Positions 55,591-64,000 of a stretch of DNA of 64,000 bases are shown one piece after another. The notes below the pieces were generated by a model, which made no database searches, had not been told where the DNA came from, and worked only from the letters and a program-made list of their open reading frames with translations. How positions within the stretch are numbered: position 1 is the first letter of the stretch; every line of letters begins with the position of its first letter. The stretch spans positions 310,001 to 374,000 of the forward strand of contig NZ_JAJOMB010000007.1 of assembly GCF_021129305.1 (NCBI RefSeq). The letters run 5' to 3'. The stretch comes from Kineosporia babensis (GTDB lineage Bacteria > Actinomycetota > Actinomycetes > Actinomycetales > Kineosporiaceae). Made by a program: the position numbers and the translations under genes.

Positions 55591-56691
55591 TTACCGGCCT
55601 CGAACGGCCGCCGCCACCAACCGCCGGTAGCGATCGTGCCAACCCTGAGTGACATCACCCTCGCTGGGGAAAGTGGCGACCCGGGCGCGCGCCCGTTCGG
55701 CCATTTCGCCGGCCCGGGCCGGATCGGTCAGCAGATCGCGGACCGCAGCCGCCAGTGCCGGCGCGGATCCGGGCCCGACAAGGACACCCGCGTCGCCCAG
55801 TAGGTCGGCCACTCCACCGACCCGGGTGGCGACCACCGGTACCCCCGCCGTCATCGCCTCCTGGACGGCCAGCGGACGCGCCTCCCACTCACTGGCGAGC
55901 GCGAACACGTCGGCCTGGGCCAGCAGGGAGGCAACATCCTCGCGGCGGCCCAGAAACGTGACAGGGGCGTTCGCTCGGTTGCGTCGCACTTCCAGCCGGT
56001 CCAGAAGCTCCAGATCGCCGTCTCCGGCCACCACCCACTGCACCCCGAGGACGTCCGCGGCCACCAGGGCGGCGGCGTCGACAAGGACGTCCAGGCGCTT
56101 CTGCGGGGCGATCCGGGAGACGGTCAGCACCAGGGGTCCGCGGCGGGGCGGCAGTTCAGAGCCAATTTGAGACGCGTCAACGCTCGCCTGCGGGGGTTCG
56201 GCCGAGACGATCGTCAGCTCAGCCTGCTTCGCACCCAGCTCCTGCGCCCGGGCGACCAGGTCCGACGACGCGCCGGTGAGCAGGTCGGCGCGCTTGGCCT
56301 GGATCTGCTCCGCAACTCCGAGCGCGCGGCGCTTGGGCCCGGAGCCGAGCACGGCGTTGTGCCAGGTGACGATCACCGGGGGGCGCTGCTTCAGGGTGGC
56401 GGCCGCGAGCACGACCAGCAGGCCGGCCTGGTGCCCATGGGCGTGCACCACCCCGGCCTCGCCGATCATCCGGCGCAACGTCTTCATCGAGGCGAGAAGG
56501 TTGTGCCGCCCCGCCGGCCAGTTCGAGACGACCTCGACCCGGGCGTCGGTGACCCGGGTGGCCGTGATCGGGCTGGTGAAAACGCTTACGTCCCAGCCCA
56601 GCTCAGCCAGGCCGGAGGACAGCCCGGCGACGTGCCCGGCCACTCCCCCGGTGGCCGGTCCGGTCACCAGCAGCACACGATCCGCACTCAT
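55591..56691 (-). CDS. GT4-type glycosyltransferase
   Basis: A 366-residue GT-B enzyme. An N-terminal GPATGGVAGHVAGLSSGLAE glycine loop is followed by VVHAHGHQAGLL. The donor-binding C-domain has LVLTVSRIAPQKRLDVLVDA, then EWEARPLAVQEAMTAGVPVV (the Glu-x7-Glu motif) and ATRVGGVADLLG. It starts 2 bases before the murJ stop region and probably acts on an envelope glycan, with murJ and the MraY-like gene. The sugar is unknown. Confidence 0.85.
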   Translation of the reverse strand: MSADRVLLVTGPATGGVAGHVAGLSSGLAELGWDVSVFTSPITATRVTDARVEVVSNWPAGRHNLLASMKTLRRMIGEAGVVHAHGHQAGLLVVLAAATLKQRPPVIVTWHNAVLGSGPKRRALGVAEQIQAKRADLLTGASSDLVARAQELGAKQAELTIVSAEPPQASVDASQIGSELPPRRGPLVLTVSRIAPQKRLDVLVDAAALVAADVLGVQWVVAGDGDLELLDRLEVRRNRANAPVTFLGRREDVASLLAQADVFALASEWEARPLAVQEAMTAGVPVVATRVGGVADLLGDAGVLVGPGSAPALAAAVRDLLTDPARAGEMAERARARVATFPSEGDVTQGWHDRYRRLVAAAVRGR

Positions 56692-56693
56692 AC

Positions 56694-58304
56694 CTACGCC
56701 TTCCGGGTGATCCGTCCGATCAGCATGCCCAGGTTCTTGCGGTCCAGCACTGCGAGCAGCCCGGCGAAGACCACCGCCGAGACGGTTGCAGCAACCACAC
56801 CGGCGAACAGCGACAAGATCACGGTGGACTGCCGCCCGTCCAGCACCAGGTAGGAGATTTCTCGACCGGCGACCGCCGCGACCACCGTTGCTACCCCGGC
56901 CAGAAGCAGGAGCCGGGCCAGACCTGCGGTGGAAGCAGCGCCGGCCACCCGCCGCAGCGCCACGACGAGGAGCGCTGCGGCCACGACCATGCCGATGGTG
57001 TTACCCCACGCCAAACCCGTGACCGTAGGCGCCATCTGGACGCCTGCGATGGAGCCCACAATGACGGCCGCCCAGCCGAGCGACGTTGCCACTGCAGCCG
57101 CGCGGCCACGTTCCCGGGCGTAGAGCGCCCGGCCGATGTGCGCGATCAGTGCGAAACCCACGAGACCGGGTGCCATCACGGTGAGAGCGTTGCCCATCTC
57201 CCCAAGGCTCACCGATGCCTTCTTGGCCGCGTCGATGCCGGTGAAGAACTCCCCCACCGCGACGGCGACGCCGGCCAGTACCGCCGTGCCGAAGAGCGAG
57301 ACCAACACAACCACTCGGGTACTGGAGGCCGCGGTGGCCGCGAACCCCGCCTCGTCCCCTGTTGATGCACTCTCTGCCAGACGCGGGAAGGCGCTGGTGG
57401 CCAGAGGCACCGCGAGCACCGCGTAGGGAAGGAAGTAAACGGCCTGGGTGTACTGGAACACCACGAAAGCGCCGGTGTCCCCGCTGCGGCTGCCCAACAG
57501 CATTGCGGTGAGTAGCGCCGCCTGCTGCGCCAGAAGCGCCGCGATACCCGCGGAGGCGAGCGCCAGACCGCGCCTGGCTACCCCCGGCGGAAAAGTGAGC
57601 GTGGGGCGAATCCGAACTCCGGCGCGGTAGGCCGGCCACAACAAGGGCAAGGTCATCACCGCTACCCCCGCGGTTGTCCCCCAGGCGAGCCAGGCCTCCG
57701 CGGTCCCCGGCAGATTCTCCACCGTCCTCGCGCCCTGGTTAGTAGCTCCGAAGGCAAAGTAGGCGCCCACCACCACGATGCTGGACAGGAGCGGCGCGGC
57801 AGCCGGCCAGAAGAAACGGCGATGCGCGTTCAGCGTCCCGGTGAGGACCACCCCGATGCCGTAAAGCGCGATCTGCGGCGCGAACACGCTGATCATCCGG
57901 GCCACCAGTTCCTGCTGACCCCCACCGCAATCCGGGTTCTCGGTGATCAGGATCTTGGACAGCGGAACGGCCAGCAGCGCGAGCAGCACCGACAGCGGCA
58001 CCAGTACCACCAGCACCCAGCCGATCAGCGCCGAGACGATCTTGTCGATCTCCTCGCGGCTGCTCCGGGTCAGCGGGCCGGCCAGCAGCGGCACCACCGC
58101 GCTGGCCAGAGCTCCGCCGGCGACCACTTCGAACAGCAGGTTGGGCAGGAGGTTCGCCGCCGCGTAGGCACCACCGATGCACTCGGCGCCGACCTGGGTG
58201 GAAAAGACCAACCAGCGGCCGAATCCCACCACCCGGGCCACCGCGGTGACTGCGGCGATCAGGGCGGCCGAGGCAAGCAGGCCTCTGGCTACGGGAGTGC
58301 TCAC
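56694..58304 (-). CDS. murJ: MurJ/MviN-family lipid II flippase
   Basis: A 536-residue polytopic membrane protein with about 14 hydrophobic helices. Family blocks include VARVVGFGRWLVFSTQVG, the ANLLPNLLFEVVAGGALASA segment and QYTQAVYFLPYAVLAVPLAT. MurJ moves lipid-linked peptidoglycan precursors outward. Actinobacteria encode several paralogues, and this one sits with a glycosyltransferase and a MraY-like gene, so the cargo may be another undecaprenyl-linked glycan. It overlaps the MraY-like gene by four bases. Confidence 0.85.
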   Translation of the reverse strand: MSTPVARGLLASAALIAAVTAVARVVGFGRWLVFSTQVGAECIGGAYAAANLLPNLLFEVVAGGALASAVVPLLAGPLTRSSREEIDKIVSALIGWVLVVLVPLSVLLALLAVPLSKILITENPDCGGGQQELVARMISVFAPQIALYGIGVVLTGTLNAHRRFFWPAAAPLLSSIVVVGAYFAFGATNQGARTVENLPGTAEAWLAWGTTAGVAVMTLPLLWPAYRAGVRIRPTLTFPPGVARRGLALASAGIAALLAQQAALLTAMLLGSRSGDTGAFVVFQYTQAVYFLPYAVLAVPLATSAFPRLAESASTGDEAGFAATAASSTRVVVLVSLFGTAVLAGVAVAVGEFFTGIDAAKKASVSLGEMGNALTVMAPGLVGFALIAHIGRALYARERGRAAAVATSLGWAAVIVGSIAGVQMAPTVTGLAWGNTIGMVVAAALLVVALRRVAGAASTAGLARLLLLAGVATVVAAVAGREISYLVLDGRQSTVILSLFAGVVAATVSAVVFAGLLAVLDRKNLGMLIGRITRKA

Positions 58305-59170
58305 TGGGCCGGGCGGCGGCCCAGCTGGTCCAGCTCCCGCAGTACCGGCGTGTTCGCGATGACCTTGGTGAAGCTGATCTTCTCGCTGGCCAGGGTGAGA
58401 CCGCCGACCACCGCGAGTACCGCCAGCTGACCCTTACGGTCCAGCCCGCTCACCGCCGCCGTACCCAGCAGCGCACCGGCCGCGTTCGCCCCGGTGTCAC
58501 CGAGCATCGCCTTCTCGGCCAGGTCGTACGGCAGCAGCCCGGCCCCCGCACCGCAGACCACCGCGACCAGGTTGCCGGCCTTCTCCGGGGCCGCGACGGC
58601 GGGCGCGAAGAGCAGCATGACCTTGATCGCCCGGCCGGGGCGCAGGTCGAACAGGTTCATCAGGTTGGCCGAACCGGCCACCACCGCACCGGAGATCAGC
58701 GTGTCGGTGGTCCGGCTCAGACCGCGCACCACCGCCCCGGCATCGCCCAGCTCCCGCCGCGAGGGCACCAGCAGTGCCGCGACCAGGCCGGTCGCCCCGA
58801 TGCCGAGCACCTTCAGCCCACCGGTGGTCACGTGCCCACGCGCCAGTTCACCGAGGTGACCGCGCAGGCCCTTGCTCTTGCCGGTCTCGCGCAGGTCGTC
58901 GACCGCGCCGAACACCCCGCTGCCCAGCGTCGCCACCACCGCCGCAGCCTTGGTCCGGGCCGGAACCCCAGGCGCGATCAGCACCGCCGCCGCCGAACCC
59001 AGCGTGTACGCCGGGCCCTCCAGCAGGGTCAGCGTCTCGCCGCGGTGGTTCTGCCGCTCCCACAGCTCGGCGCCACCGGGCGGGTACTTCTTCAGAAGCT
59101 TCCAGGCGTCCCGGGCCGCGAAGGCGGCGCAGGCGGCCAGCGAGGCGGTCCCGATCAGACGACGGATCAC
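58301..59170 (-). CDS. MraY/WecA-like membrane phosphotransferase
   Basis: A 289-residue protein with about eight membrane segments. The three motifs of polyprenyl-phosphate GlcNAc/MurNAc-1-P transferases are recognisable though shortened: FGAVDDLRETGKSKGLRGHL (the Asp-Asp motif), NLMNLFDLRPGRAIK (the Asn-x-x-Asn-x-x-Asp motif) and AMLGDTGANAAG. It is smaller than MraY (about 350). It could transfer a phospho-sugar to a lipid carrier for the neighbouring flippase and glycosyltransferase. Its start overlaps the mctB stop by four bases. Confidence 0.75.
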   Translation of the reverse strand: MIRRLIGTASLAACAAFAARDAWKLLKKYPPGGAELWERQNHRGETLTLLEGPAYTLGSAAAVLIAPGVPARTKAAAVVATLGSGVFGAVDDLRETGKSKGLRGHLGELARGHVTTGGLKVLGIGATGLVAALLVPSRRELGDAGAVVRGLSRTTDTLISGAVVAGSANLMNLFDLRPGRAIKVMLLFAPAVAAPEKAGNLVAVVCGAGAGLLPYDLAEKAMLGDTGANAAGALLGTAAVSGLDRKGQLAVLAVVGGLTLASEKISFTKVIANTPVLRELDQLGRRPAQ

Positions 59171-60204
59171 TCGCCGTCCCCCTTCTTCGATGAGTTGGCG
59201 CTGCTACCGGACTCAGGCTCGGAAGTAGAGGTACGGGCGGTGATCGGCGGGGAGATCTCGTCGACCCCCTCGGCGAAACCGTAGGACCCGGAGCCGCCGG
59301 ACAGCTGTTCCTCCAGCGCCAGCACAGCAGTGATCACGCCCATCGCGGTGCTGCCGGTGTCCACCGTGGACACGTCGGAGCTCACCGCGTCGTCTTCCCG
59401 GATCGCCGTGAGCACGCCGCCGGAAGCCGCCGAGGAGGCCGGGCCGGTGATCACGGCGCCGCCGCCGGTCGAGTCCAGCCGGCCGGCCAGGGCCACGTAG
59501 GCCGAGGCAACCTCGCCGGTGACCGGAGCCGTGGCCTGCGCGGCCCCGGTGGCCTCGGGGTTGACCGGAGCGACCAGGAGAGCGCCGGAGGCCAGGCCGT
59601 TCAGATCGCCGTCCACCTCGATCAGCTCGGCGGTGGACAGGCCGTTCAGCGCCTTGGCGGCATCGGTCGAGCTGGTGCCGGTCAGCGTGGTCCCGGCCGA
59701 GGTGACCGTCGAGGTGGCCAGCACCTGGGCCAGCCGCTCGGCGGTGCTCCCGTCGGTGGGCACGTAGCCGCTGGGCAGTTCCCCGGTCAGGCTGCTCAGC
59801 GCGCCGGTGCGGTCGGCCTCCTTGTCGGCGGCCGTCCAGTTCTCGGTGATCCGGATCCGGCCGGTGACGCTGCCGCCCGCGGTGGCGATCGCCTCGGTCA
59901 GCGGCTCCACCACGTCCTGCTCGACCCCGGGCAGCTCGATCACCGCGACCGAGCGGCCGGTGAGCGTGCCGGAGACCAGGGCCGGGGTGGAGGCCAGGGT
60001 GAACTCGTCGCGGTGGGTGACCGCGGCGGTCGAGGTGGCCAGCTGCTCGCGCAGCTCGTCCCGGTCGGCCCGCAGCTGGTTGACCTGCTCGGTGAGCTGG
60101 GTGCCGATCGAGTTCTGCAACGGCCCGGCGCCCAGCACGATGCCGACCGCCAGGGCCAGGAACACCGAGATGAGCGAGACGAGGTGGTACCGGAAGTCGA
60201 TCAT
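59167..60204 (-). CDS. mctB: Copper transporter MctB family
   Basis: A 345-residue protein. It opens with the family-defining MIDFRYHLVSLISVFLALAV signal-anchor helix, followed by a coiled coil (LTEQVNQLRADRDELREQLA) and a large extracytoplasmic domain. In Mycobacterium tuberculosis MctB (Rv1698) prevents copper build-up and is needed at the envelope. The order recN-steA-mctB is conserved in actinobacteria. The last 30 residues are Ser-rich. It overlaps both neighbours by four bases. Confidence 0.88.
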   Translation of the reverse strand: MIDFRYHLVSLISVFLALAVGIVLGAGPLQNSIGTQLTEQVNQLRADRDELREQLATSTAAVTHRDEFTLASTPALVSGTLTGRSVAVIELPGVEQDVVEPLTEAIATAGGSVTGRIRITENWTAADKEADRTGALSSLTGELPSGYVPTDGSTAERLAQVLATSTVTSAGTTLTGTSSTDAAKALNGLSTAELIEVDGDLNGLASGALLVAPVNPEATGAAQATAPVTGEVASAYVALAGRLDSTGGGAVITGPASSAASGGVLTAIREDDAVSSDVSTVDTGSTAMGVITAVLALEEQLSGGSGSYGFAEGVDEISPPITARTSTSEPESGSSANSSKKGDGE

Positions 60205-61442
60205 GAGCTGAGGAATCCCCGCCAGTTCTGAGTCAGTGCCTCGGGGGCCGGGTCGGTGAACCAGCTCCGCACCCAGGCGGTCAGGTCGTCCCAGCGGGCC
60301 CCGATCAGGGAGTAGAAGGTCTGCCCGCCCTCGGTGGAGGCGAGCGCGACGCCGAGCGCGACCAGCCCGGCGATGGCCAGGACGGCCAGCTGCCAGTTGC
60401 TGATCCGCTGCCGGTACAGCCGGGACACGCCCTTGGCGTCGACGAGCTTGCTGCCCACCCGTAGCCGGGTGAGGAAGGTGCTGGCCATGCCGGCCCGGCC
60501 CTTGTCCAGGAACTCGACCAGGGTGACGTGGGTGCCGACCGCCACGATCAGCGAGGCCCCCTTGTCGTCGGCCAGCAGCATGGCCACGTCCTCGCTGGTC
60601 CCGGTGGCCGGGAAGACCACCGGGTCGACCCCGAGCTCGCGCACCCGCTGCAGTCCGGGTGCGTTGCCGTCCCGGTAGGCGTGCACGACGATCTCGGCGC
60701 CACAGGTCAGCGACTTGTCGGAGACCGAGTCCATGTCCCCGACGATCATGTCGGGGGTGTAGCCGGCCTCCAGGATGGCGTCGGCCCCACCGTCCACCCC
60801 GACCAGCACCGGGCGGTACTCGCGGATGTACGGGCGCAGCGTGGCCAGGTCTTCCTTGTAGTGGTAGCCGCGCACCACGATCAGCGTCTGCCGGCCCTCG
60901 AACGACGTGGTCACGTCGGGCACGCCGACGCCGTCCAGGAGCAGGTCGCGCTCCTTCTTGAGGTACTCCATGGTGTTCGCGGCGAACGACTCCAGCTGGA
61001 CGTTCAGTCCGGCCCGGGCGTCGTCCATCGCCGCCGACACCGTGGCCGCGTCCTGCTTGGTGCCCCGGGCCACCACCTTGTCGCCGACCCAGATCTCGTT
61101 GCCGTCGATCCGGACCGGGGTGCCCTCGGTGATCGTGGTCAGGACCGACTCGCCCACCCCGTCGATCAGCGGGACCCCGGCCGCGAGCAGGATCTGCGGG
61201 CCCAGGTTGGGGTAGCGGCCGGAGATGCTGGCCGCCGCGTTCACCACTGCGCCGGGTTTGGCCGCGACCAGCGCGTCGGCGGCCACCCGGTCGATGTCGG
61301 TGTGGTTGATCACCGCGATGTCGCCCGGCCGGATCCGCTTGGTCAGGTCCTTGGTGCGCCTGTCCACCTTGGCGATGCCGTGCAGGCCAGGGCCTTCGGC
61401 CGGTTCCGGACGGCGACCTCGAGACAGCGACGGCAACTTCAC
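60201..61442 (-). CDS. steA: SteA-like cytokinetic protein
   Basis: A 413-residue protein related to SteA, which with SteB supports septal peptidoglycan hydrolysis in Corynebacterium. HGIAKVDRRTKDLTKRIRPG begins the conserved part. A thiamine-pyrophosphokinase-like domain holds VGVDGGADAILEAGYTPDMI and VGDMDSVSDK. A C-terminal transmembrane helix (LAVLAIAGLVALGVALAS, about 350-370) is followed by an external tail. The GTG at 61442 starts the conserved sequence; the frame is open 74 codons further left. Coupled to mctB. Confidence 0.85.
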   Translation of the reverse strand: MKLPSLSRGRRPEPAEGPGLHGIAKVDRRTKDLTKRIRPGDIAVINHTDIDRVAADALVAAKPGAVVNAAASISGRYPNLGPQILLAAGVPLIDGVGESVLTTITEGTPVRIDGNEIWVGDKVVARGTKQDAATVSAAMDDARAGLNVQLESFAANTMEYLKKERDLLLDGVGVPDVTTSFEGRQTLIVVRGYHYKEDLATLRPYIREYRPVLVGVDGGADAILEAGYTPDMIVGDMDSVSDKSLTCGAEIVVHAYRDGNAPGLQRVRELGVDPVVFPATGTSEDVAMLLADDKGASLIVAVGTHVTLVEFLDKGRAGMASTFLTRLRVGSKLVDAKGVSRLYRQRISNWQLAVLAIAGLVALGVALASTEGGQTFYSLIGARWDDLTAWVRSWFTDPAPEALTQNWRGFLSS

Positions 61443-61560
61443 GGGAACGATCGTGCCATGTCCGCCCACGTGCCTCGGCCGGGGAAGGGCCCGGATGACA
61501 ACGATTCGGAACCGATCACCCAACTCCGAATCTGATTCGAACCCGAGTGCCGCAGCCGGA

Positions 61561-63360
61561 TCAGACCAGTTGCCGGTCCGCCTCGGCCATTTCCAGCAGC
61601 TCCTCGGCGTGCGCCTGGGCCGAGCCGGAGTCCTCCAGACCACCGAGCATGCGAGCAAGCTCACGGATCCGGCCCTCGGTGTCCAGGGTGTGCACCCCGC
61701 TGCTGGTGACCTCGCCGGAATGCGCCTTGCGGACCAGCAGGTGCTGATCGGCGAACGCCGCGACCTGTGGCAGGTGGGTCACCACCAGCACCTGGCTGTT
61801 GCGGGCGAGCCGGGCCAGGCGGCGGCCGATCCCCAGCGCGGCCTTACCGCCCACCCCGGAGTCGACCTCATCGAAGACGAACGTGGGCACCGGGTCGACC
61901 GCGCCGAGCACGACCTCCAGGCCGAGCATCACCCGGGAGAGCTCACCACCTGAGGCTCCCTTGCCCAGCGGCCGGGGCGAGGCGCCCGGGTGCGGGGCCA
62001 GCAGCATCTCGATCTCGTCGGCACCGTCCGGGCCGAACGCCACCGGCGGGCCCTCGCCGAGCATCGTGGACGTGTCTCCGGCCGGGTCGGTCAGGTCGAT
62101 CGTCCCCTCGCCGTCCAGGACCAGGCCGTCCTCGTCCGGGCGGTGGTTGACCTCGACGAACAACCGGGAGCCGACCATTGACAGCTCCTGCAGCTCCGAG
62201 GTGACGGCCTTGCCCAGCCGGGCCGCCGCCGCCCGCCGGGCCTTGGTCAGCACCAACGCCTGCTGGGCCAGCTTCTGCCGCCGCTCGGCGACCTGCGCGG
62301 CCAGCTCGTCCACGGCCTGCTCGTCGTTGTCCAGCTCGAGCAGCCGCACCGAGGCGGTCTGGGCCCAGGCCAGCGTGGCGTCCACGTCCTCGCCGTACCC
62401 GCGCACCAGATGACTGAGCGTGGCCCGGCGGTCCTCCACCGCGGCCAGCCGGACCGGATCGGCCTCGACCCCGGCCGCGTACGAGGCGCACTCGGTGGCC
62501 AGGTCATCGACCATGTAGCCGATCTCGGCGGCCCGCTTGCCCAGCTCACCCAGCGCCGGATCGTGCGCGGCCCCGCTCTCCAGGGCCCGCCGCACCGTGT
62601 TCATCAGCGAGGCGACCGCGAAGCCGCTGCCCTCGGAGTCCGACAGCGCCTGGTTGGCCGTGGCCGCCGCCTGCTGCAGTCCCTCGGCGTGCGAGAGGCG
62701 CTGCGACTCGGCCTTCAGCTCGTGGTCCTCCCCGGCCTGGGGAGCCACCTTCTCGATCTCCTCCAGCCCGGTCCGCAACCGCTCGGCCTCGGCCGCGCGC
62801 TCGGCGAACTGCTGGGTGATCTCCTGATGCTTCTTCTCGGCCTTGCGCAGCTCCGCGTACGTCTTGCGGTACGCCGCGAGGGCCTTGGACACGGCACCGC
62901 CACCGAACCGGTCCAGCGACTCGCGCTGGCGGGTGGTGGACTGCAGCCGGATCTGGTCGCTCTGCCCGTGCACCGCGACCAGGTCGCCGGACAGCTCGCC
63001 GAGGATCCCGACCGGAACGCCCCGGCCACCCAGGTGCGCCCGCGAGCGGCCACCCTCGGCCGCGACCGTCCGCGAGATCACCAGCGTGTCGCCGTCGTCC
63101 AGCTCGGCCCCCGCCTCCACCGCCTTCACGGCCGCGGGGCCCTCGGGGTCGAGCGTGAGCCGGCCCTCGACCAGCGCGCTCTGATAGCCCTCACGGACCG
63201 CGCCCGCATCCGAGCGGCCACCCATGAGCAGGCCTAGTCCGGTGACGACCATGGTCTTACCGGCGCCGGTCTCACCTGTCACGACGGTCAGGCCGGGTCC
63301 GAATTCCAGCACCGCATCGTCGATCACACCGAGACCGCGCAGGTGCATCTCCTGAAGCAC
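61561..63360 (-). CDS. recN: DNA repair protein RecN
   Basis: A 599-residue SMC-like ATPase that acts early at double-strand breaks. The N-terminal head has VTGETGAGKTMVVTGLGLLM. Two coiled-coil stretches cover about 160-260 and 300-380. The C-terminal head has GASGGELSRVMLGLEVVLG and PTFVFDEVDSGVGGKAAL, then HLPQVAAFADQHL. Start is either GTG at 63360 or ATG at 63348; the GTG keeps a few more residues. It begins 10 bases after the NAD kinase stop and shares its transcript. Confidence 0.94.
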   Translation of the reverse strand: MLQEMHLRGLGVIDDAVLEFGPGLTVVTGETGAGKTMVVTGLGLLMGGRSDAGAVREGYQSALVEGRLTLDPEGPAAVKAVEAGAELDDGDTLVISRTVAAEGGRSRAHLGGRGVPVGILGELSGDLVAVHGQSDQIRLQSTTRQRESLDRFGGGAVSKALAAYRKTYAELRKAEKKHQEITQQFAERAAEAERLRTGLEEIEKVAPQAGEDHELKAESQRLSHAEGLQQAAATANQALSDSEGSGFAVASLMNTVRRALESGAAHDPALGELGKRAAEIGYMVDDLATECASYAAGVEADPVRLAAVEDRRATLSHLVRGYGEDVDATLAWAQTASVRLLELDNDEQAVDELAAQVAERRQKLAQQALVLTKARRAAAARLGKAVTSELQELSMVGSRLFVEVNHRPDEDGLVLDGEGTIDLTDPAGDTSTMLGEGPPVAFGPDGADEIEMLLAPHPGASPRPLGKGASGGELSRVMLGLEVVLGAVDPVPTFVFDEVDSGVGGKAALGIGRRLARLARNSQVLVVTHLPQVAAFADQHLLVRKAHSGEVTSSGVHTLDTEGRIRELARMLGGLEDSGSAQAHAEELLEMAEADRQLV

Positions 63361-63370
63361 GTCGACGACT

Positions 63371-64000
63371 CTAGGGCAGTTTTCGGACGGGCGGCGAGAC
63401 GTGTGGCCCGGTTGTGCCCGGGTTCTTCCCGGATCCGCCGTTCGAAACGGTGTTCGAAGGATATTCCGGACCTTCTGCCTGACCTCGCGACGAATCGGAG
63501 TGGGCCACGGCACCCCACCCACTCACCGGCGCTTCCGGTCCGCGCAGCGCCCGCCCACGCCAGCCGTGCACCGGCAGGCCGAACTTGGCCACCAGGCGAT
63601 CGGTGAACGGGGGTCGGGCCAGACGAGCCAGACGCACCGGAATCGCCGAGCGCCGGACCTCGACGCGCGCTCCCGGGGGTAGATCCAGACTGCGACGACC
63701 GTCACACCACAGCATCGCCCGCCCGGGCGCGTCCGGGACCAGTTCCACCGCCGGCACCGAAGTCGGCGCCACCACCATCGGCCGGGCGAACAACGCGTGC
63801 GCGCTCAGCGGCGCCAGCAGAAGTGCCTCCACCTCGGGCCAGACGATCGGACCCCCGGCCGAGAACGCGTAGGCGGTGGAACCCGTGGGGGTAGCCATCA
63901 CCACCCCGTCGCACCCGAACTCGGTGACCGGGCGGCCGTCCACCTCGATCACCACTTCGATCATCCGCTCACGATTGGCCTTCTCAACCGACGCCTCGTT
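63371..64000 (-). CDS. nadK: NAD kinase, C-terminal part (runs off the window)
   Basis: The C-terminal 209 residues of an NAD kinase, continuing past the right edge (the frame is open at 64000 with NEASVEKANRERMIEVVIEV). GCDGVVMATPTGSTAYAFSA is the nucleotide-binding core, and PTSVPAVELVPDAPGRAML and the Arg-rich RVEVRRSAIPVRL match the family's end. About 60 extra residues, Ser/Gly/Pro-rich, follow where many homologues stop. It lies directly upstream of recN, the usual actinobacterial pairing. Confidence 0.9.
   Translation of the reverse strand, partial: NEASVEKANRERMIEVVIEVDGRPVTEFGCDGVVMATPTGSTAYAFSAGGPIVWPEVEALLLAPLSAHALFARPMVVAPTSVPAVELVPDAPGRAMLWCDGRRSLDLPPGARVEVRRSAIPVRLARLARPPFTDRLVAKFGLPVHGWRGRALRGPEAPVSGWGAVAHSDSSRGQAEGPEYPSNTVSNGGSGKNPGTTGPHVSPPVRKLP

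Noticed and set aside
53920-55803. 627-codon open frame on the plus strand
   Set aside because: Antisense shadow of pyrG, which carries all CTP synthase motifs.

Overview
The window is high-GC actinobacterial DNA. GC-rich third codon positions, frequent GTG starts, many ATGA/GTGA gene overlaps and several likely leaderless transcripts point to Actinomycetota. So do a mycothiol-type isomerase relative, an Lsr2-like DNA-binding tail, and an nadK-recN-steA-mctB / murJ / pyrG / xerD / ald / parA / scpAB / rluB / tyrA / cmk / der gene order. The genus cannot be fixed from sequence alone; a Kineosporia-like actinomycete would fit.

The left 36 kb is accessory. Positions 1-4.7 kb hold an orphan HipB-like regulator, three coupled genes that are shuffled halves of one unknown family, a small lone protein and a complete HipBA toxin-antitoxin pair with three operator-like sites. 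Positions 4.8-13.3 kb hold one tightly coupled six-gene operon: an unknown 261-aa protein, an HTH-ImmA/IrrE metalloprotease regulator, and then jetA-jetB-jetC-jetD, a full Wadjet (MksFEBG-like) SMC anti-plasmid system. Positions 13.3-25 kb hold gene remnants, a Zn-ribbon membrane protein, a PASTA/excalibur-like lipoprotein, an AlbA/Schlafen-like ATPase flanked by 26-bp direct repeats, and a second putative defence operon on the minus strand. That operon is a winged-helix protein with a GrpE-like C-terminus, then a DUF262-DUF1524-RAMA modification-dependent restriction-like protein, then a NYN-nuclease remnant. Two hypothetical genes and a pRiA4b ORF-3-like protein follow.

Positions 25-36 kb hold an RTX-like secreted protein, a Uma2-family nuclease, an ERCC4 nuclease split by a one-base frameshift, and a flavin monooxygenase. 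They also hold a TetR-SDR divergent pair with three copies of one 15-bp palindrome, an aldo/keto reductase, a shortened mycothiol-isomerase-like gene, a YefM-YoeB toxin-antitoxin pair and a secreted serine hydrolase.

A tRNA-Pro(GGG) at 36.26-36.34 kb, with its 3' end toward the accessory side, marks the boundary with the core. To its right are leuS, two lipoprotein genes, and a long minus-strand run. That run is der-cmk-tyrA-rluB-scpB-scpA-parA-xerD-ald, then an alpha/beta hydrolase, Nudix-pyrG-GT4-murJ-MraY-like-mctB-steA-recN, and a partial nadK at the right edge. It covers chromosome segregation (ParA, ScpAB, XerD), envelope biogenesis (MurJ, glycosyltransferase, MraY-like, SteA), nucleotide metabolism (Cmk, PyrG, Nudix, NadK) and repair (RecN). 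xerD has an unusual upstream in-frame array of 30-bp repeats.

All functional calls come from reading motifs in the sequence; no database search was run.
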